The notes below the pieces were generated by a model. It was not told where the DNA came from, made no database searches, and saw only the letters and a program-made list of their open reading frames with translations. Below, one piece after another: positions 21,597-31,800 of a DNA stretch of 34,507 nt. Within the stretch, counting starts at the first letter, position 1, and each line of letters starts with the position of its first letter. The translations under genes were made by a program, and so were the position numbers. Source of the stretch: Ruegeria atlantica (GTDB lineage: Bacteria; Pseudomonadota; Alphaproteobacteria; Rhodobacterales; Rhodobacteraceae); assembly GCF_013032505.1 (NCBI RefSeq), contig NZ_WQCG01000014.1, forward strand, positions 1 to 34,507. Reading direction: 5' to 3'.

Positions 21597-24500
21597 ATGG
21601 TTGAACTAACGTACGGTTGGCTCGGGAGACCGTCCATTCACTTAGATCAATATGATTTTCCAGAACCGGACATTTTGGAAATTACAGAGAATTATCGATC
21701 TCCGGGTGATATTTCAACCATAGTCGAGAACACTGCCGGCGCTGTAAGAGATTTTTTGGACGAGGCCGCCAAAGATTTAGGAAGAACTCTGGATGTTACT
21801 TATGGCTTCGTGGGTGCACAAAGTTATCAAATCCATGTTGGTGCTCAACAGTGGAGGGGAAAAACTGGTTCTTTGGAGAGCTTTGCCAGACAATTAGCAT
21901 CTGAAGCCGAAGCCAGTATCGAAGTCAGATATGAGCAATTTCTAGAAGACAGCTTTTACACAAGCTCAGTATTCAGTGATCCAAACGAGCTAAGCAATCG
22001 GTATCAAGCGCTTCGTTCTGATTTTGATACATTCGTGGCCACAGAGGTCAGTGTTACAAACAAAGCGCTTTTGGGGGCATGGGTTGCAGACAGCTTGGGG
22101 TGGGCTCCAAGTTTGCCGGACAACATTCGATCACTTCATTTTGACACATCTTCGTTTGGCCTTCCCAATGCGGACTATCCACAACCAATCGGCAGCCCAA
22201 TAGGTCCAGTTCAGGGGCCTTATCAATTCGGGAATGGGCCTCAATGGTTAGCTCAACCTCAAACCGGTGTTGGGGGAGTGCAATTGCCGGGGATTGATCC
22301 GCTTCCAAATGTTCCCACGTCTCCACCGCTTCCACCGAGTGTGGGGCTGCCAATTCCGGCAGCGAGTCCTGCTGGGTCAGTCTACCAAGCGCTAGATGGT
22401 TACAGTTATCCAGTTCAATGGGATATGGGAACTCCGATACCTGCTCCCGCACCTTATGTCCCGCCGGTTTCTCCTGTCATCGCTTTGACACAGGGGCAGT
22501 CAGAAGGTGTTGATTTTGGACAAACACCTGCAGGTGGCATTTTAGGGGTCGCCCGAGATTTTGGGCAGACAGTTAGTGAATGGGCAAGTTCTCTTGGGAG
22601 TTTGGTTACGACCGGGCAAGATGCAACGACTGCCGCATGGAACTCTCTTTCCTCACTGGAAAAGGCTCAAATTGCCGCGGGGGTCTCAAGTTTTGCCAAG
22701 TCCAACCATATCAACAGCAATGGCACGCATGGGGGCATTGATCCCGGTGGGAACTCCGGCGGTGATGGTGGCGGTTCCTCGAGTGGCGACGGCAACGCCG
22801 GCCGCAGCGGGCATAATTCCGGGACGGGTCTGAGCGGCGAGGACCGTCCGATCATCCTGGACCTGGACGGATCTGGCGTAGAGCTCACGGAGCTGTCGCA
22901 GTCGACGGTGTTCATGGATGCAGATGAGGATGGTCTGAAGAACCAGACGGCCTGGTCCGGCGACGGGGACGGGGTTCTGTTTTTTGACGCGGACGGGGAC
23001 GGGGTGATCTCCGAGACGCGGGAATATGTATTTACGGAATGGGACCCGACGGCGACGAGCGACATCGAGGCGCTGCGGGCGGTGTTTGACAGCAATGGCG
23101 ACGGTGTGTTCGACGCCAATGACGATGCCTGGGGTGACTTCAAGGTGCTGGTGACGCAGGCGGATGGCTCGCTGGTGGCAATGACATTGGACGAACTGGG
23201 GATCACGTCTATCGATCTGACTGCGGATGCGACCCATATCGAGTTGCCCGATGGCTCGGTGATCACCGGCCAGACCACCTTCACCAAATCCGATGGCACC
23301 ACCGGGACCGTGGCGGACACCCTGCTGGTCAGCAATACACAGAGCTACCGGATTGAGGAAAGCGAGGTCACTGACTCGGAGGGGGTGCGCACGCATATCC
23401 AGACCGGGTATGGCGCCGATGGCGCCATTTCTTTTGTCATCACCTCGGTGACGTCGGCGGACGGAACGTCGATTGCCAACAGCTATGATGACAATGGCGA
23501 CGGGGTGGTGGACCGGTTGCAGACCATCGTGACGGTGACCAACCCGGATGGCAGCAAGAGTGAGACGGTCACCAACAAAGCGGGCTCGGAGGCCGGTTCT
23601 GCGGTACTGGTGAGCGCGCGCAGGACCACCACCAGCGCGGATGGCAATACAGTGACCATCGAGCGGGATTCCACCGGTGGCGGTTGGTATGACCAGACCG
23701 AGGTGCGTACGACCCATGGGGATGGCCGCCTGACCATCGTGACCACGGATCGGGGGCCGGATGGCAGCGTGATCCGCAGGTCCAGCGAGACGGTCTCAGC
23801 CGACGGGCTGACGCGGACGGATGCGATTGATGCGGATGGGGACGGGTGGGTCGATCTGACCATCTCTCATGTGATTGCGGTGAACGCGGATGGCACGCGC
23901 TCGGAAACGATCCGGCATCTCAATGAAGATGACTCACTGCGCAGCGCGGTGACGGAAAGTGTCTCGGCAGATGGCCGCATGAAGACCATCACGCGCGATC
24001 TGGACGGGGATGGTGATGCGGATGTCCAGGAGGCGCTGACCATCACGGTGCATGCGGATGGTTCGACGGCGTCGACGGAGACGGTGAGGAATGGCGACGG
24101 CAGCCTGCGCAGCACGACCACGCAGTCCCAGTCCGCGGATGCGCTGACCAAAAGCAGGGCGGTGGACCAGGACGGCGACGGGGATGTTGATCTGACAACG
24201 GTGGACGCCACCACGATCCACACCGATGACAGCCGCGAGACGGTGACGACACAGACCAATACGGACGGGTCTGTCCGGGGCAAGGTGAAGGTCACGCTGG
24301 GCCGTGACAAGGTCAGTTCGGAAACCTGGATCGATCACAACCAGGACGGGGTGTTCCAGGCCACGGATCTGAGCCGGAGCGTGACGGTGGATGGAACGAC
24401 CGGCGCCCGCACGGCCACCAGCTGGGCGCGTAATGCGGATGGGTCGTTCAGCGCCCAAACGAGGGCGGTGACCAGTCGGGATGGATTGACCACAACCACG

Positions 24501-27500
24501 CGCATCGACGCGGATGGGGATGGCGATACGGACCGGTCGATCTCTGATGTGACGGTAGAGAATGCGGATGGCACGTCGACCCGGACGATCACGGAACGGG
24601 CGCAGGACGGCAGCCTGATCAGCGCGCAGACCGAGACCACAAGCGCAGACGGGCTGACGGTGACCACCCTGAGCGACATTGACGGGGATGGGACCTGGGA
24701 CGGAAAGTCTGTTTCGGCCCAGGCCGCCACCGCGGATGGGAGCACGCGGACCACGGCAACCACCTCCGCCGGCGATCAAACCACGCTGCTTTCCCGGACC
24801 GCGGTGTCGCAAAGCGCGGACCGGCGTGTGACGATCACAACCACAGATGCCAATGGCGACGGCGCGCGTGATGTCACCCTGCGGTCAGAACAGCACGCCA
24901 ATGGCAGCCGGACCACGCTGGAGACCCGCCTGAACGCAGATGGGTCGACCCGCTCCACCCAGGCAACGGATGTCAGCGACGATGGGCTGACGGTGACGGT
25001 TGCAACGGATCCCGACGGGGATGGCAGGGTGGACACGCGGTCGACCAAAGCCACTGTCCTGAACGCTGACGGCGGACGAACCACCACCACCACGGTGACA
25101 AACGGCAATGACAGCCTGCGCAGCCAGACGGTGACGACGGTCAGCGATGACGGTCTGGTGACCACCACATCTGAAGACAAGGATGGGGATGGCACGTCAG
25201 AGCGTGTGGTGAGCTCCACCACCGCGCTCCTGGCAAATGGGTCCGAGACGACCACGCGGGATGTAGAGGCCAGTGACGGCTCCCGGCTGTCGCGCACGCA
25301 GACGACCGTTAGCGATGACGGTCTGACGGTTGAGACCCGGGCGGATCGGGACGGGGATCAGGCCGCGGATCTCGTCACCTCCAGTGTGACGGTGTTGACC
25401 GCAGATGGCGGCCGGACCGTCACCACCGAGGTCACAGATGTGACTGGCTCCAGTAACGCGCTGCGGTCGCGCACGGTGATCACCACCAGCGATGACGGCC
25501 GCGATGTCCTGGAGACCCGGGACGTGGATGGGGATGGAAACGTGGACCTGCGCCTTCACCGCGTTGTTGGGGATGACGGTCAGGTCACGGTGACGAAAAC
25601 GCAGCTGGATGACGCAGGCGCAGTCCAGAGCCAGCAGATATCCACCACCAGTGATGACGGGCTCGCGACGTCAACCCGCTCCGATGCGGACGGCAACGGG
25701 GTCTTTGAGCGCAACACGAATAGTACAACAGTGCTCAATGCGGACGGGTCCACCACAAGAACGGTGGAAGAGACGGCCGGGACCGGCACGGTGTATCGCC
25801 GTGCGGTCATCGAGACCTCCCGCGACGGGCGGACCACAACAACCCGGGAAGACCGGGACACTGATGGTGATTATGATCTGACCACCGTTCAGACCTATGA
25901 CCTGAGCGCTGCGGGTGTTGAGACCACCATGCTCACACGAACCGCGGCCAATGGCACCACGCTCAGCACGGATACGACCGTGGTCAGTGCCGATGAACGT
26001 ACATCGGTTCGCTCTTTTGATGCCGATGGCAACGGGGTGAATGACCAGGTCATCACCACAACCATCGCGGATGACGGCACCCAGACCAGCCGGACGCAGG
26101 CCTTCAACAGCGCCGGCAGGGTGATTGCCACGCAGGTCCACACGGTCAGTGACGATGGGCTGACCAGCACCACCCGGACGGATCGCAACGGGGATGGCAC
26201 GGATGAGCTGGTTGCAACGGCCACCACGGGTCTTGCTGCACACGGCGGCCGGACCACGACAACCCGCTACACCGATGGCAACGGGGCGCTGCAGGCCCAG
26301 ACCATTGCGACCACCAGCGATGACGGCTTCAGCTCCACCTGGACCGCGGATCTCGACGGGGACGGGCGCAATGAGTTCGTCACCACCCGCACGACCGCGT
26401 TCGCCGCAGAGGGCGATGTGGTCGAGACGGCCACAACCGTCAACGGCAATGGCGCAACCCTGGGCAGCGTCACCACCACAACATCCGGAAACGGTCTCAG
26501 CACATCCACCGTCATGGACCTGAACGGGGATGGCACCACCGACCGGACCAGCACCATAGTGGAGCAGGCCAATGGCGGCTGGACCCGGACCCATCATCAC
26601 TTCGGGGCCAACGCGGCGCGGGTCCAATCGGTCCAGAGCACAGAGTCCGCCGATGGGCGCACCCGGGCCACGCGCACGGATACGGATGGCGATGGCCATG
26701 CAGATCGGGCCGTCACAACCCATATCAACACCGATCAGGACCTCACAACAATCTACAGGGACCTGGGAGCATTGCGCTACAGGGATTTGAGCAGTGCCTG
26801 GTGGGCGTCAAAGGACAAGCATTCAGGCGATGTCAACGGTGATGACCGGGCCGATGTCATTGTGCTTAGTGGTGATAACCAGAGCAAGATCAGTGTGTGG
26901 TTTGGTCAGAAAGATGGCAGTCTGTCATTTGGGCAGCTGAATATCGAAGATATTGCCGGCGAATGGTGGTCAAGCCGCGAGAAGTTTGTTGGCGATGTGA
27001 ACGGGGATGGCCGCACGGATATCATCGGATTTTCCGGTGAGGATCAATTCCAACACATCAATGCCTGGTTCGGTGAAGCAGATGGTGGGTTCACATTTGC
27101 AAGGGTCGATGTCGAGGTGGTGGCTGGCGAATGGTGGTCAAGCCGCGAGAAGTTTGTCGGCGATGTGAATGGAGATGGCCGCACGGATATCATCGGATTT
27201 TCCGGTGAGGATCAATTCCAACACATCAATGTCTGGTTCGGTGAAGCAAATGGTGGGTTCACATTTGCAAGGGTCGATGTCGAGGTGGTGGCCGGCGACT
27301 GGTGGTCAAGCCGCGAGAAGTTTGTTGGCGATGTGAATGGCGACGGTCGCGCAGATATCATCGGATTGTCTGGTGAGGATCAGTTCCAGCACATCAATGT
27401 CTGGTTCGGTGAAGCAGATGGTGGGTTCACATTTGCAAGGATCGATGTCGAGGTGGTGGCCGGCGAATGGTGGTCAAGCCGCGAGAAGTTTGTTGGCGAT

Positions 27501-30500
27501 GTGAATGGCGACGGTCGCGCAGATATCATTGGATTGTCTGGTGAGGATCAGTTCCAGCACATCAATGTCTGGTTCGGAAAAGCGGACGGTGGCTTTAAAT
27601 TTGGCAAGTTGACCACGGGCGATATTGCGAACCAATGGTGGTCCGGGAAAGAAAAGCATGTCAACGATATAAATGGAGATGGATTTGCCGATATTGTTGG
27701 GCTTTCCGGAGATGATCAGAATGTCGTCAATGTCTGGCTGGGTCAGGCGGATGGCAGCTTTGTGAAAGCGGATCAAAAGGTGGCGACCGCGATCGTATCC
27801 GGCACGAAAGCGGCCAACGGGATGCAAGAAGAGTACACCTTTGATCTTGACGGGAATGGTCAGGCTGAATTTGTCCGAACGTCCATCACGTCGTTTGATG
27901 CGGCCGGCAATCAGGTTACGGAAATCACCGAAACCCATGGTGCCCATGTCAGTTTCCAGGAAAGGGTTACGTCCTCTGCCGATGGTTTAACCACATCCAT
28001 CGCAACGGATATTGACGGGGATGGTCAGGCGGATTCAACAACTCAGATCACCACGACCCTGCATGACGACGGGCGCAAAACCCTGCGCAGCGAAGCCACT
28101 TATGACGATGGCGGTTCAAAGTCTACACTTGTGCGGGAGACCAGCGCGGATGGGCGCACGGTTGTCGAAAAGCGCGATCTGGATGGTGATGGTAAAAACG
28201 ACATCGAAGTGACCACGATCACCGAGGCCGACGACAGCGTCACTACAGTTGAGGTGTCCCTGTTTAAGCGAGACGTAGATGACAGGGTCAAAGTCTGGTT
28301 TGGCGAGCAGAATGGAGAATTTACTTTCAGCGCAAATGACGTCGAGGACATTGCCGGAGAATGGTGGTCCAGCCGGGAAAAACTCTATGGGGATGTGAAC
28401 GGCGATGGCCGGATCGACATAATCGGGCTGTCGGGCGTTGATCAGAATAGTCACGTGAAAGTCTGGTTTGGCGAGGATGATGGCGGGTTCACGTTTGCAT
28501 CTGTCGATACCGAAGTTGTTGCGGGTTCCTGGTGGTCGGAACGTGAGAAATTCATCGGCGATGTGAATGGTGATGGGCGCGCTGATATCATTGGGTTGTC
28601 CGGTGAGGATACGCACCAACATATCAATGTCTGGTTTGGCGAGGTTGATGGCAGTTTCACGTTTTCCAACGTGAACACGGAAGACATTGCGAACTCCTGG
28701 TGGACGAGCCGCGAGAAGTTTGTTGGCGATGTGAACGGGGATGGCCGCACCGATATCATTGGTTTGACGGGTGATGACCAGAACAGGGATGTAAAGGTCT
28801 GGTTTGGTGAAGCAGACGGTCAGTTTACGTTTGCTGGTGAAAATGAGGAAATCATCGCCAACAGCTGGTGGACAAGCCGCGAGAAGTTCATCGGTGACGT
28901 AAATGGGGACGGTCGGGATGATATCATCGGCCTGACCGGGGAAGACGGCAACCAGCACATCAATGTCTGGTTCGGCGAAGCCAACGGCGGCTTTACAGCC
29001 GGACCCTCTGATACCGAAGTCATCGCGGGTGAATGGTGGGAAAGCCGGGAAAAATTTATTGCTGATGTGAATGGCGACGGGCGCGCTGATATCATTGGCC
29101 TGACCGGTGAGGATGCAAATTCTCACATCAATGTCTGGTTTGGTCAGGCTGATGGGACCTTCAGTTTTGCGGCCGTGAACAAGGAAGATATTGCCAATTC
29201 CTGGTGGGTGACCCGAGACAAGTTTGTGGGCGATGTAAACGGCGATGGTCGGGATGACATTGTTGGGCTGACCGGTATTGGAGATGTGGATAATACGCGT
29301 ACCACCAAGGTGTCGGCGGATGGTCTGGTCACAACAATTATAACCAATGACAGCAACTTTATCCTGAACCGTTCACCTGTTGGCAATGGCAGCTATTCCA
29401 CCAGCTACAGCGATGCGCACCAGAACTTTGTAAGCTCACACTCCGTGGACGGGACCGGTCTGGAAACCTGGGGGCTTACCCGGTTTTTTGAAGGACGGAC
29501 CCAGAGCCATGCGGCGGTACTCGACAAGACTGCAAAAGACCGGATCCTGACCGAAGCAGAGCGGCTTTATGACACGCTTCTTGACCGGGATCTGGAGACG
29601 CATGAATACGAGATTCTGGTCACCCGGGTTCAAAATGGGGAGCTGAACATAGCCGCACTGGCAGACGATCTCATAAAATCACCGGAGTTCACTACGCGGT
29701 ACCCGGACCAGTCGGATGCCGACTTCATCTACCAGCTGTACATCAACGCGCTTGGGCGCGGGGCGAGCATGAGAGAGTTCGAGATTGCCCTGGAAAAGCT
29801 CAATGGCGACACTGAGACCAAAGCGCAACTGGCTGCGGAACTGTCCGAGAGCTCCGAGCATATCGCAGTTGGGAACGAACACCAGTCGAGCAACAATTTT
29901 CATCCCGTCCTGAACCCCGCCCAGGCCGAGCGGTCCACGGACAAGGCCTATATCAGAGCTGTGGCCCAGCGTCTTGTGGACGTTCTCTATGGAAAGGAAC
30001 TGATGGATGAGGCGTTGGACATGGTTGCGCTTCATGCGCTGAACAGAACGGAATCGCTGCACAGCCTGGCAACGAACCTGGTGGAGGAGACCGCAGAGCT
30101 GGATCCGAATACAGCGCTGGACCTGGCATCCATGAATACCGTGGATTTTGTAACGCATGTGTTCCGGAACGCTTTTGACAAAGCGCCCTCAAACCAACAG
30201 CTGGACTTCTGGAGCGCTCGTCTGCAGGACGGAAGCCTGAGCCGTGGAGAGTTTGCGCTGCTTGTCGCAACCAGCGTGGATTACCTCGCAGCGGGCGGCG
30301 CTAACGGGTCATTCGGGACCCTGATACAGATCGGAGCATCTGATCCGCAAAACATCGGTCTCGCAAACTCGGGGACCGGGCCCGCTGCCGTCTATGGGGA
30401 CGATCGGGAAAACACGGTCAATGCTGCTGACTACGCCGGGCAAACCCAGCTGTCCGGGGGCGCGGGCAATGACATTCTCGCCGGTGGTAGCAATGCGGAT

Positions 30501-31442
30501 ATTCTCATTGGCGGAGCCGGCGCAGACCGGCTCATTGGGAACGGCGGAGATGATACTCTGTTCATAGATGTCGCAGATCTTGCATCGGGTGAGGTGCAGG
30601 GCGGTGAAGGCCATGACACCGTCAAAGTCATGGGTGCCGCGGGCGTTTCCCTGGTACTCAGGGCGCATGGTCTGGAAGACGCCTTTGGCGGTTTGGGCGA
30701 TGATACGATCTCGGGTGCCGGACTGGCCGGGCCAACGAAAATCTATGGTGGAGAGGGCAACGATATTCTGACCGGTGGCGATGGGAATGACCTGCTTTAC
30801 GGGGATAATGGCGACGATCAGATCTCGGGGGGTGTCGGGACCGACAAGATTCATGGCGGAAAAGGAAATGATACCCTGTCCGGAGGTGCGGGTGATGATG
30901 ATCTGTTCGGAGGCGATCAACATGATGCCCTGAGCGGGGGTGATGGGGCCGACAATCTCCATGGTGGAGACGGGCACGATACGCTTGCCGGCGGTGCCGG
31001 AAATGACCGGATCGGTGGCGGTCGGGGCAGTGACATTCTATACGGAAACGATGGGGATGACTTGCTGGATGGCGGTGAGGGCAATGACGTTATCAGGGGG
31101 GGTGTTGGCGGGGATGTCCTGGTTGGGGGCGACGGCAACGACACCCTTAGTGGTGGTGCGGGCACGGACACTCTGTATGGAAATGCCGGTAACGACACGC
31201 TCACCGGAGACGCTGGTGCGGATGCCTATGTGTTCGATTTCAGGGAACACACCGGAGCAGACGTGATTACCGACTTCACGGTCGATGAGGACGTCATCGT
31301 GATCAGGGGCGGGACTTACGCGGATCTCACTTTTGTGAGCACAGGCTCCGGAACTCGGATTGAATGGGATAATGGGTCCGTCGTGGTAGAGGGCATAAAC
31401 ATACTGCTTGAACCGGATCAGTTTATGTTCGCCGTTGCGTAG
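21597..31442 (+). CDS. Giant RTX protein with two repeat families, type I secreted
   Basis: This 3281-aa protein has several regions. Residues 1-370 are unique and AT-richer, with no signal peptide. A Gly/Ser linker spans about 377-412. An aspartate-rich module, RPIILDLDGSGVELTEL, starts at 417. About 20 copies of a 56-residue repeat (SADGLT...DxDGDGxxD, calcium-site-like) cover 619-1729. FG-GAP-like repeats (WWSSREKFVGDVNGDGR) cover about 1734-2065; three more aspartate repeats follow to 2228, then a second FG-GAP block to about 2563. DUF4214-like domains lie at about 2645-2898. About 20 RTX nonapeptides (GGxGxDxLx) span 2950-3206, and the final 75 residues form a type I secretion region (GADVITDFTVDEDVI...). 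The RTX repeats fold on calcium outside the cell. No exporter genes are nearby. Adhesin or effector-carrying roles are both possible. Confidence 0.92.
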   Translation: MVELTYGWLGRPSIHLDQYDFPEPDILEITENYRSPGDISTIVENTAGAVRDFLDEAAKDLGRTLDVTYGFVGAQSYQIHVGAQQWRGKTGSLESFARQLASEAEASIEVRYEQFLEDSFYTSSVFSDPNELSNRYQALRSDFDTFVATEVSVTNKALLGAWVADSLGWAPSLPDNIRSLHFDTSSFGLPNADYPQPIGSPIGPVQGPYQFGNGPQWLAQPQTGVGGVQLPGIDPLPNVPTSPPLPPSVGLPIPAASPAGSVYQALDGYSYPVQWDMGTPIPAPAPYVPPVSPVIALTQGQSEGVDFGQTPAGGILGVARDFGQTVSEWASSLGSLVTTGQDATTAAWNSLSSLEKAQIAAGVSSFAKSNHINSNGTHGGIDPGGNSGGDGGGSSSGDGNAGRSGHNSGTGLSGEDRPIILDLDGSGVELTELSQSTVFMDADEDGLKNQTAWSGDGDGVLFFDADGDGVISETREYVFTEWDPTATSDIEALRAVFDSNGDGVFDANDDAWGDFKVLVTQADGSLVAMTLDELGITSIDLTADATHIELPDGSVITGQTTFTKSDGTTGTVADTLLVSNTQSYRIEESEVTDSEGVRTHIQTGYGADGAISFVITSVTSADGTSIANSYDDNGDGVVDRLQTIVTVTNPDGSKSETVTNKAGSEAGSAVLVSARRTTTSADGNTVTIERDSTGGGWYDQTEVRTTHGDGRLTIVTTDRGPDGSVIRRSSETVSADGLTRTDAIDADGDGWVDLTISHVIAVNADGTRSETIRHLNEDDSLRSAVTESVSADGRMKTITRDLDGDGDADVQEALTITVHADGSTASTETVRNGDGSLRSTTTQSQSADALTKSRAVDQDGDGDVDLTTVDATTIHTDDSRETVTTQTNTDGSVRGKVKVTLGRDKVSSETWIDHNQDGVFQATDLSRSVTVDGTTGARTATSWARNADGSFSAQTRAVTSRDGLTTTTRIDADGDGDTDRSISDVTVENADGTSTRTITERAQDGSLISAQTETTSADGLTVTTLSDIDGDGTWDGKSVSAQAATADGSTRTTATTSAGDQTTLLSRTAVSQSADRRVTITTTDANGDGARDVTLRSEQHANGSRTTLETRLNADGSTRSTQATDVSDDGLTVTVATDPDGDGRVDTRSTKATVLNADGGRTTTTTVTNGNDSLRSQTVTTVSDDGLVTTTSEDKDGDGTSERVVSSTTALLANGSETTTRDVEASDGSRLSRTQTTVSDDGLTVETRADRDGDQAADLVTSSVTVLTADGGRTVTTEVTDVTGSSNALRSRTVITTSDDGRDVLETRDVDGDGNVDLRLHRVVGDDGQVTVTKTQLDDAGAVQSQQISTTSDDGLATSTRSDADGNGVFERNTNSTTVLNADGSTTRTVEETAGTGTVYRRAVIETSRDGRTTTTREDRDTDGDYDLTTVQTYDLSAAGVETTMLTRTAANGTTLSTDTTVVSADERTSVRSFDADGNGVNDQVITTTIADDGTQTSRTQAFNSAGRVIATQVHTVSDDGLTSTTRTDRNGDGTDELVATATTGLAAHGGRTTTTRYTDGNGALQAQTIATTSDDGFSSTWTADLDGDGRNEFVTTRTTAFAAEGDVVETATTVNGNGATLGSVTTTTSGNGLSTSTVMDLNGDGTTDRTSTIVEQANGGWTRTHHHFGANAARVQSVQSTESADGRTRATRTDTDGDGHADRAVTTHINTDQDLTTIYRDLGALRYRDLSSAWWASKDKHSGDVNGDDRADVIVLSGDNQSKISVWFGQKDGSLSFGQLNIEDIAGEWWSSREKFVGDVNGDGRTDIIGFSGEDQFQHINAWFGEADGGFTFARVDVEVVAGEWWSSREKFVGDVNGDGRTDIIGFSGEDQFQHINVWFGEANGGFTFARVDVEVVAGDWWSSREKFVGDVNGDGRADIIGLSGEDQFQHINVWFGEADGGFTFARIDVEVVAGEWWSSREKFVGDVNGDGRADIIGLSGEDQFQHINVWFGKADGGFKFGKLTTGDIANQWWSGKEKHVNDINGDGFADIVGLSGDDQNVVNVWLGQADGSFVKADQKVATAIVSGTKAANGMQEEYTFDLDGNGQAEFVRTSITSFDAAGNQVTEITETHGAHVSFQERVTSSADGLTTSIATDIDGDGQADSTTQITTTLHDDGRKTLRSEATYDDGGSKSTLVRETSADGRTVVEKRDLDGDGKNDIEVTTITEADDSVTTVEVSLFKRDVDDRVKVWFGEQNGEFTFSANDVEDIAGEWWSSREKLYGDVNGDGRIDIIGLSGVDQNSHVKVWFGEDDGGFTFASVDTEVVAGSWWSEREKFIGDVNGDGRADIIGLSGEDTHQHINVWFGEVDGSFTFSNVNTEDIANSWWTSREKFVGDVNGDGRTDIIGLTGDDQNRDVKVWFGEADGQFTFAGENEEIIANSWWTSREKFIGDVNGDGRDDIIGLTGEDGNQHINVWFGEANGGFTAGPSDTEVIAGEWWESREKFIADVNGDGRADIIGLTGEDANSHINVWFGQADGTFSFAAVNKEDIANSWWVTRDKFVGDVNGDGRDDIVGLTGIGDVDNTRTTKVSADGLVTTIITNDSNFILNRSPVGNGSYSTSYSDAHQNFVSSHSVDGTGLETWGLTRFFEGRTQSHAAVLDKTAKDRILTEAERLYDTLLDRDLETHEYEILVTRVQNGELNIAALADDLIKSPEFTTRYPDQSDADFIYQLYINALGRGASMREFEIALEKLNGDTETKAQLAAELSESSEHIAVGNEHQSSNNFHPVLNPAQAERSTDKAYIRAVAQRLVDVLYGKELMDEALDMVALHALNRTESLHSLATNLVEETAELDPNTALDLASMNTVDFVTHVFRNAFDKAPSNQQLDFWSARLQDGSLSRGEFALLVATSVDYLAAGGANGSFGTLIQIGASDPQNIGLANSGTGPAAVYGDDRENTVNAADYAGQTQLSGGAGNDILAGGSNADILIGGAGADRLIGNGGDDTLFIDVADLASGEVQGGEGHDTVKVMGAAGVSLVLRAHGLEDAFGGLGDDTISGAGLAGPTKIYGGEGNDILTGGDGNDLLYGDNGDDQISGGVGTDKIHGGKGNDTLSGGAGDDDLFGGDQHDALSGGDGADNLHGGDGHDTLAGGAGNDRIGGGRGSDILYGNDGDDLLDGGEGNDVIRGGVGGDVLVGGDGNDTLSGGAGTDTLYGNAGNDTLTGDAGADAYVFDFREHTGADVITDFTVDEDVIVIRGGTYADLTFVSTGSGTRIEWDNGSVVVEGINILLEPDQFMFAVA
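26964..27635 (+). repeat. 168-bp tandem repeats in the giant gene
   Basis: Units begin TGGTGGTCAAGCCGCGAGAA at 26964, 27132, 27300 and 27468: exact 168-bp spacing (56 codons), with near-identical DNA. More diverged units flank them, and a second block lies at about 28360-29285. Near-identity at synonymous sites points to recent tandem expansion or gene conversion. Confidence 0.9.
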
Positions 31443-31488
31443 GCCGGTCAGTTTCTGCTGGCTCCGGATTCTTTTTTACCAGTAGGTC

Positions 31489-31800
31489 ATCAATACACAT
31501 ACGGGCCGTGATCAGATCTCGCCCTCTGTGACAACTCTGCCGGACGGCGGCTTTGTCGTCACGCGGGCTTCCCGCGGTCAGGACGGGAGTGGCCTTGGAA
31601 TTTATGGCCAGCGTTTTGCGGCGCGACTTGCCGCCGAGGTGGGAACGGAAGGCAATGACACCCTGAACGGGAGAGAAGAAACCAACCGATTTTTCGGGCT
31701 CGGTGGGGATGTTAGCCTCAATGGCCATTGTGGCAACGACAGGCTTGAAGGCAGTGCGGGTAACGACATCCTTTTTGGGGAGCGGACTCGGACGAGATGA
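31489..31800 (+). pseudogene. RTX gene remnant
   Basis: From 31489 an open frame reads INTHTGRDQISPSVTTLPDG, then GFVVTRASRGQDGSGLGIYG. This is the repeat typical of large RTX proteins ('VNT..GDQ..PSV..L.DGGFVV.W.S.GQDG.G.GIYGQRF'). It is followed by RTX nonapeptide-like GTEGNDTLNG and GSAGNDILFGE, ending at TGA 31798-31800. An in-frame stop at 31483-31485 and the absence of a start show it is a fragment of another, lost RTX gene. It lies 46 bp after the giant gene and may reflect deletion between RTX paralogs. Confidence 0.72.

Noticed and set aside
22667..30977. Many long minus-strand frames opposite the giant RTX gene (for example 22686-23717, 25671-26723, 28116-29126)
   Set aside because: They are Ser/Pro- or Arg/Gly-biased mirror translations of the repeats, without starts or motifs.
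30309..30977. Minus-strand frame opposite the RTX repeats
   Set aside because: Mirror translation of the glycine/aspartate repeats.
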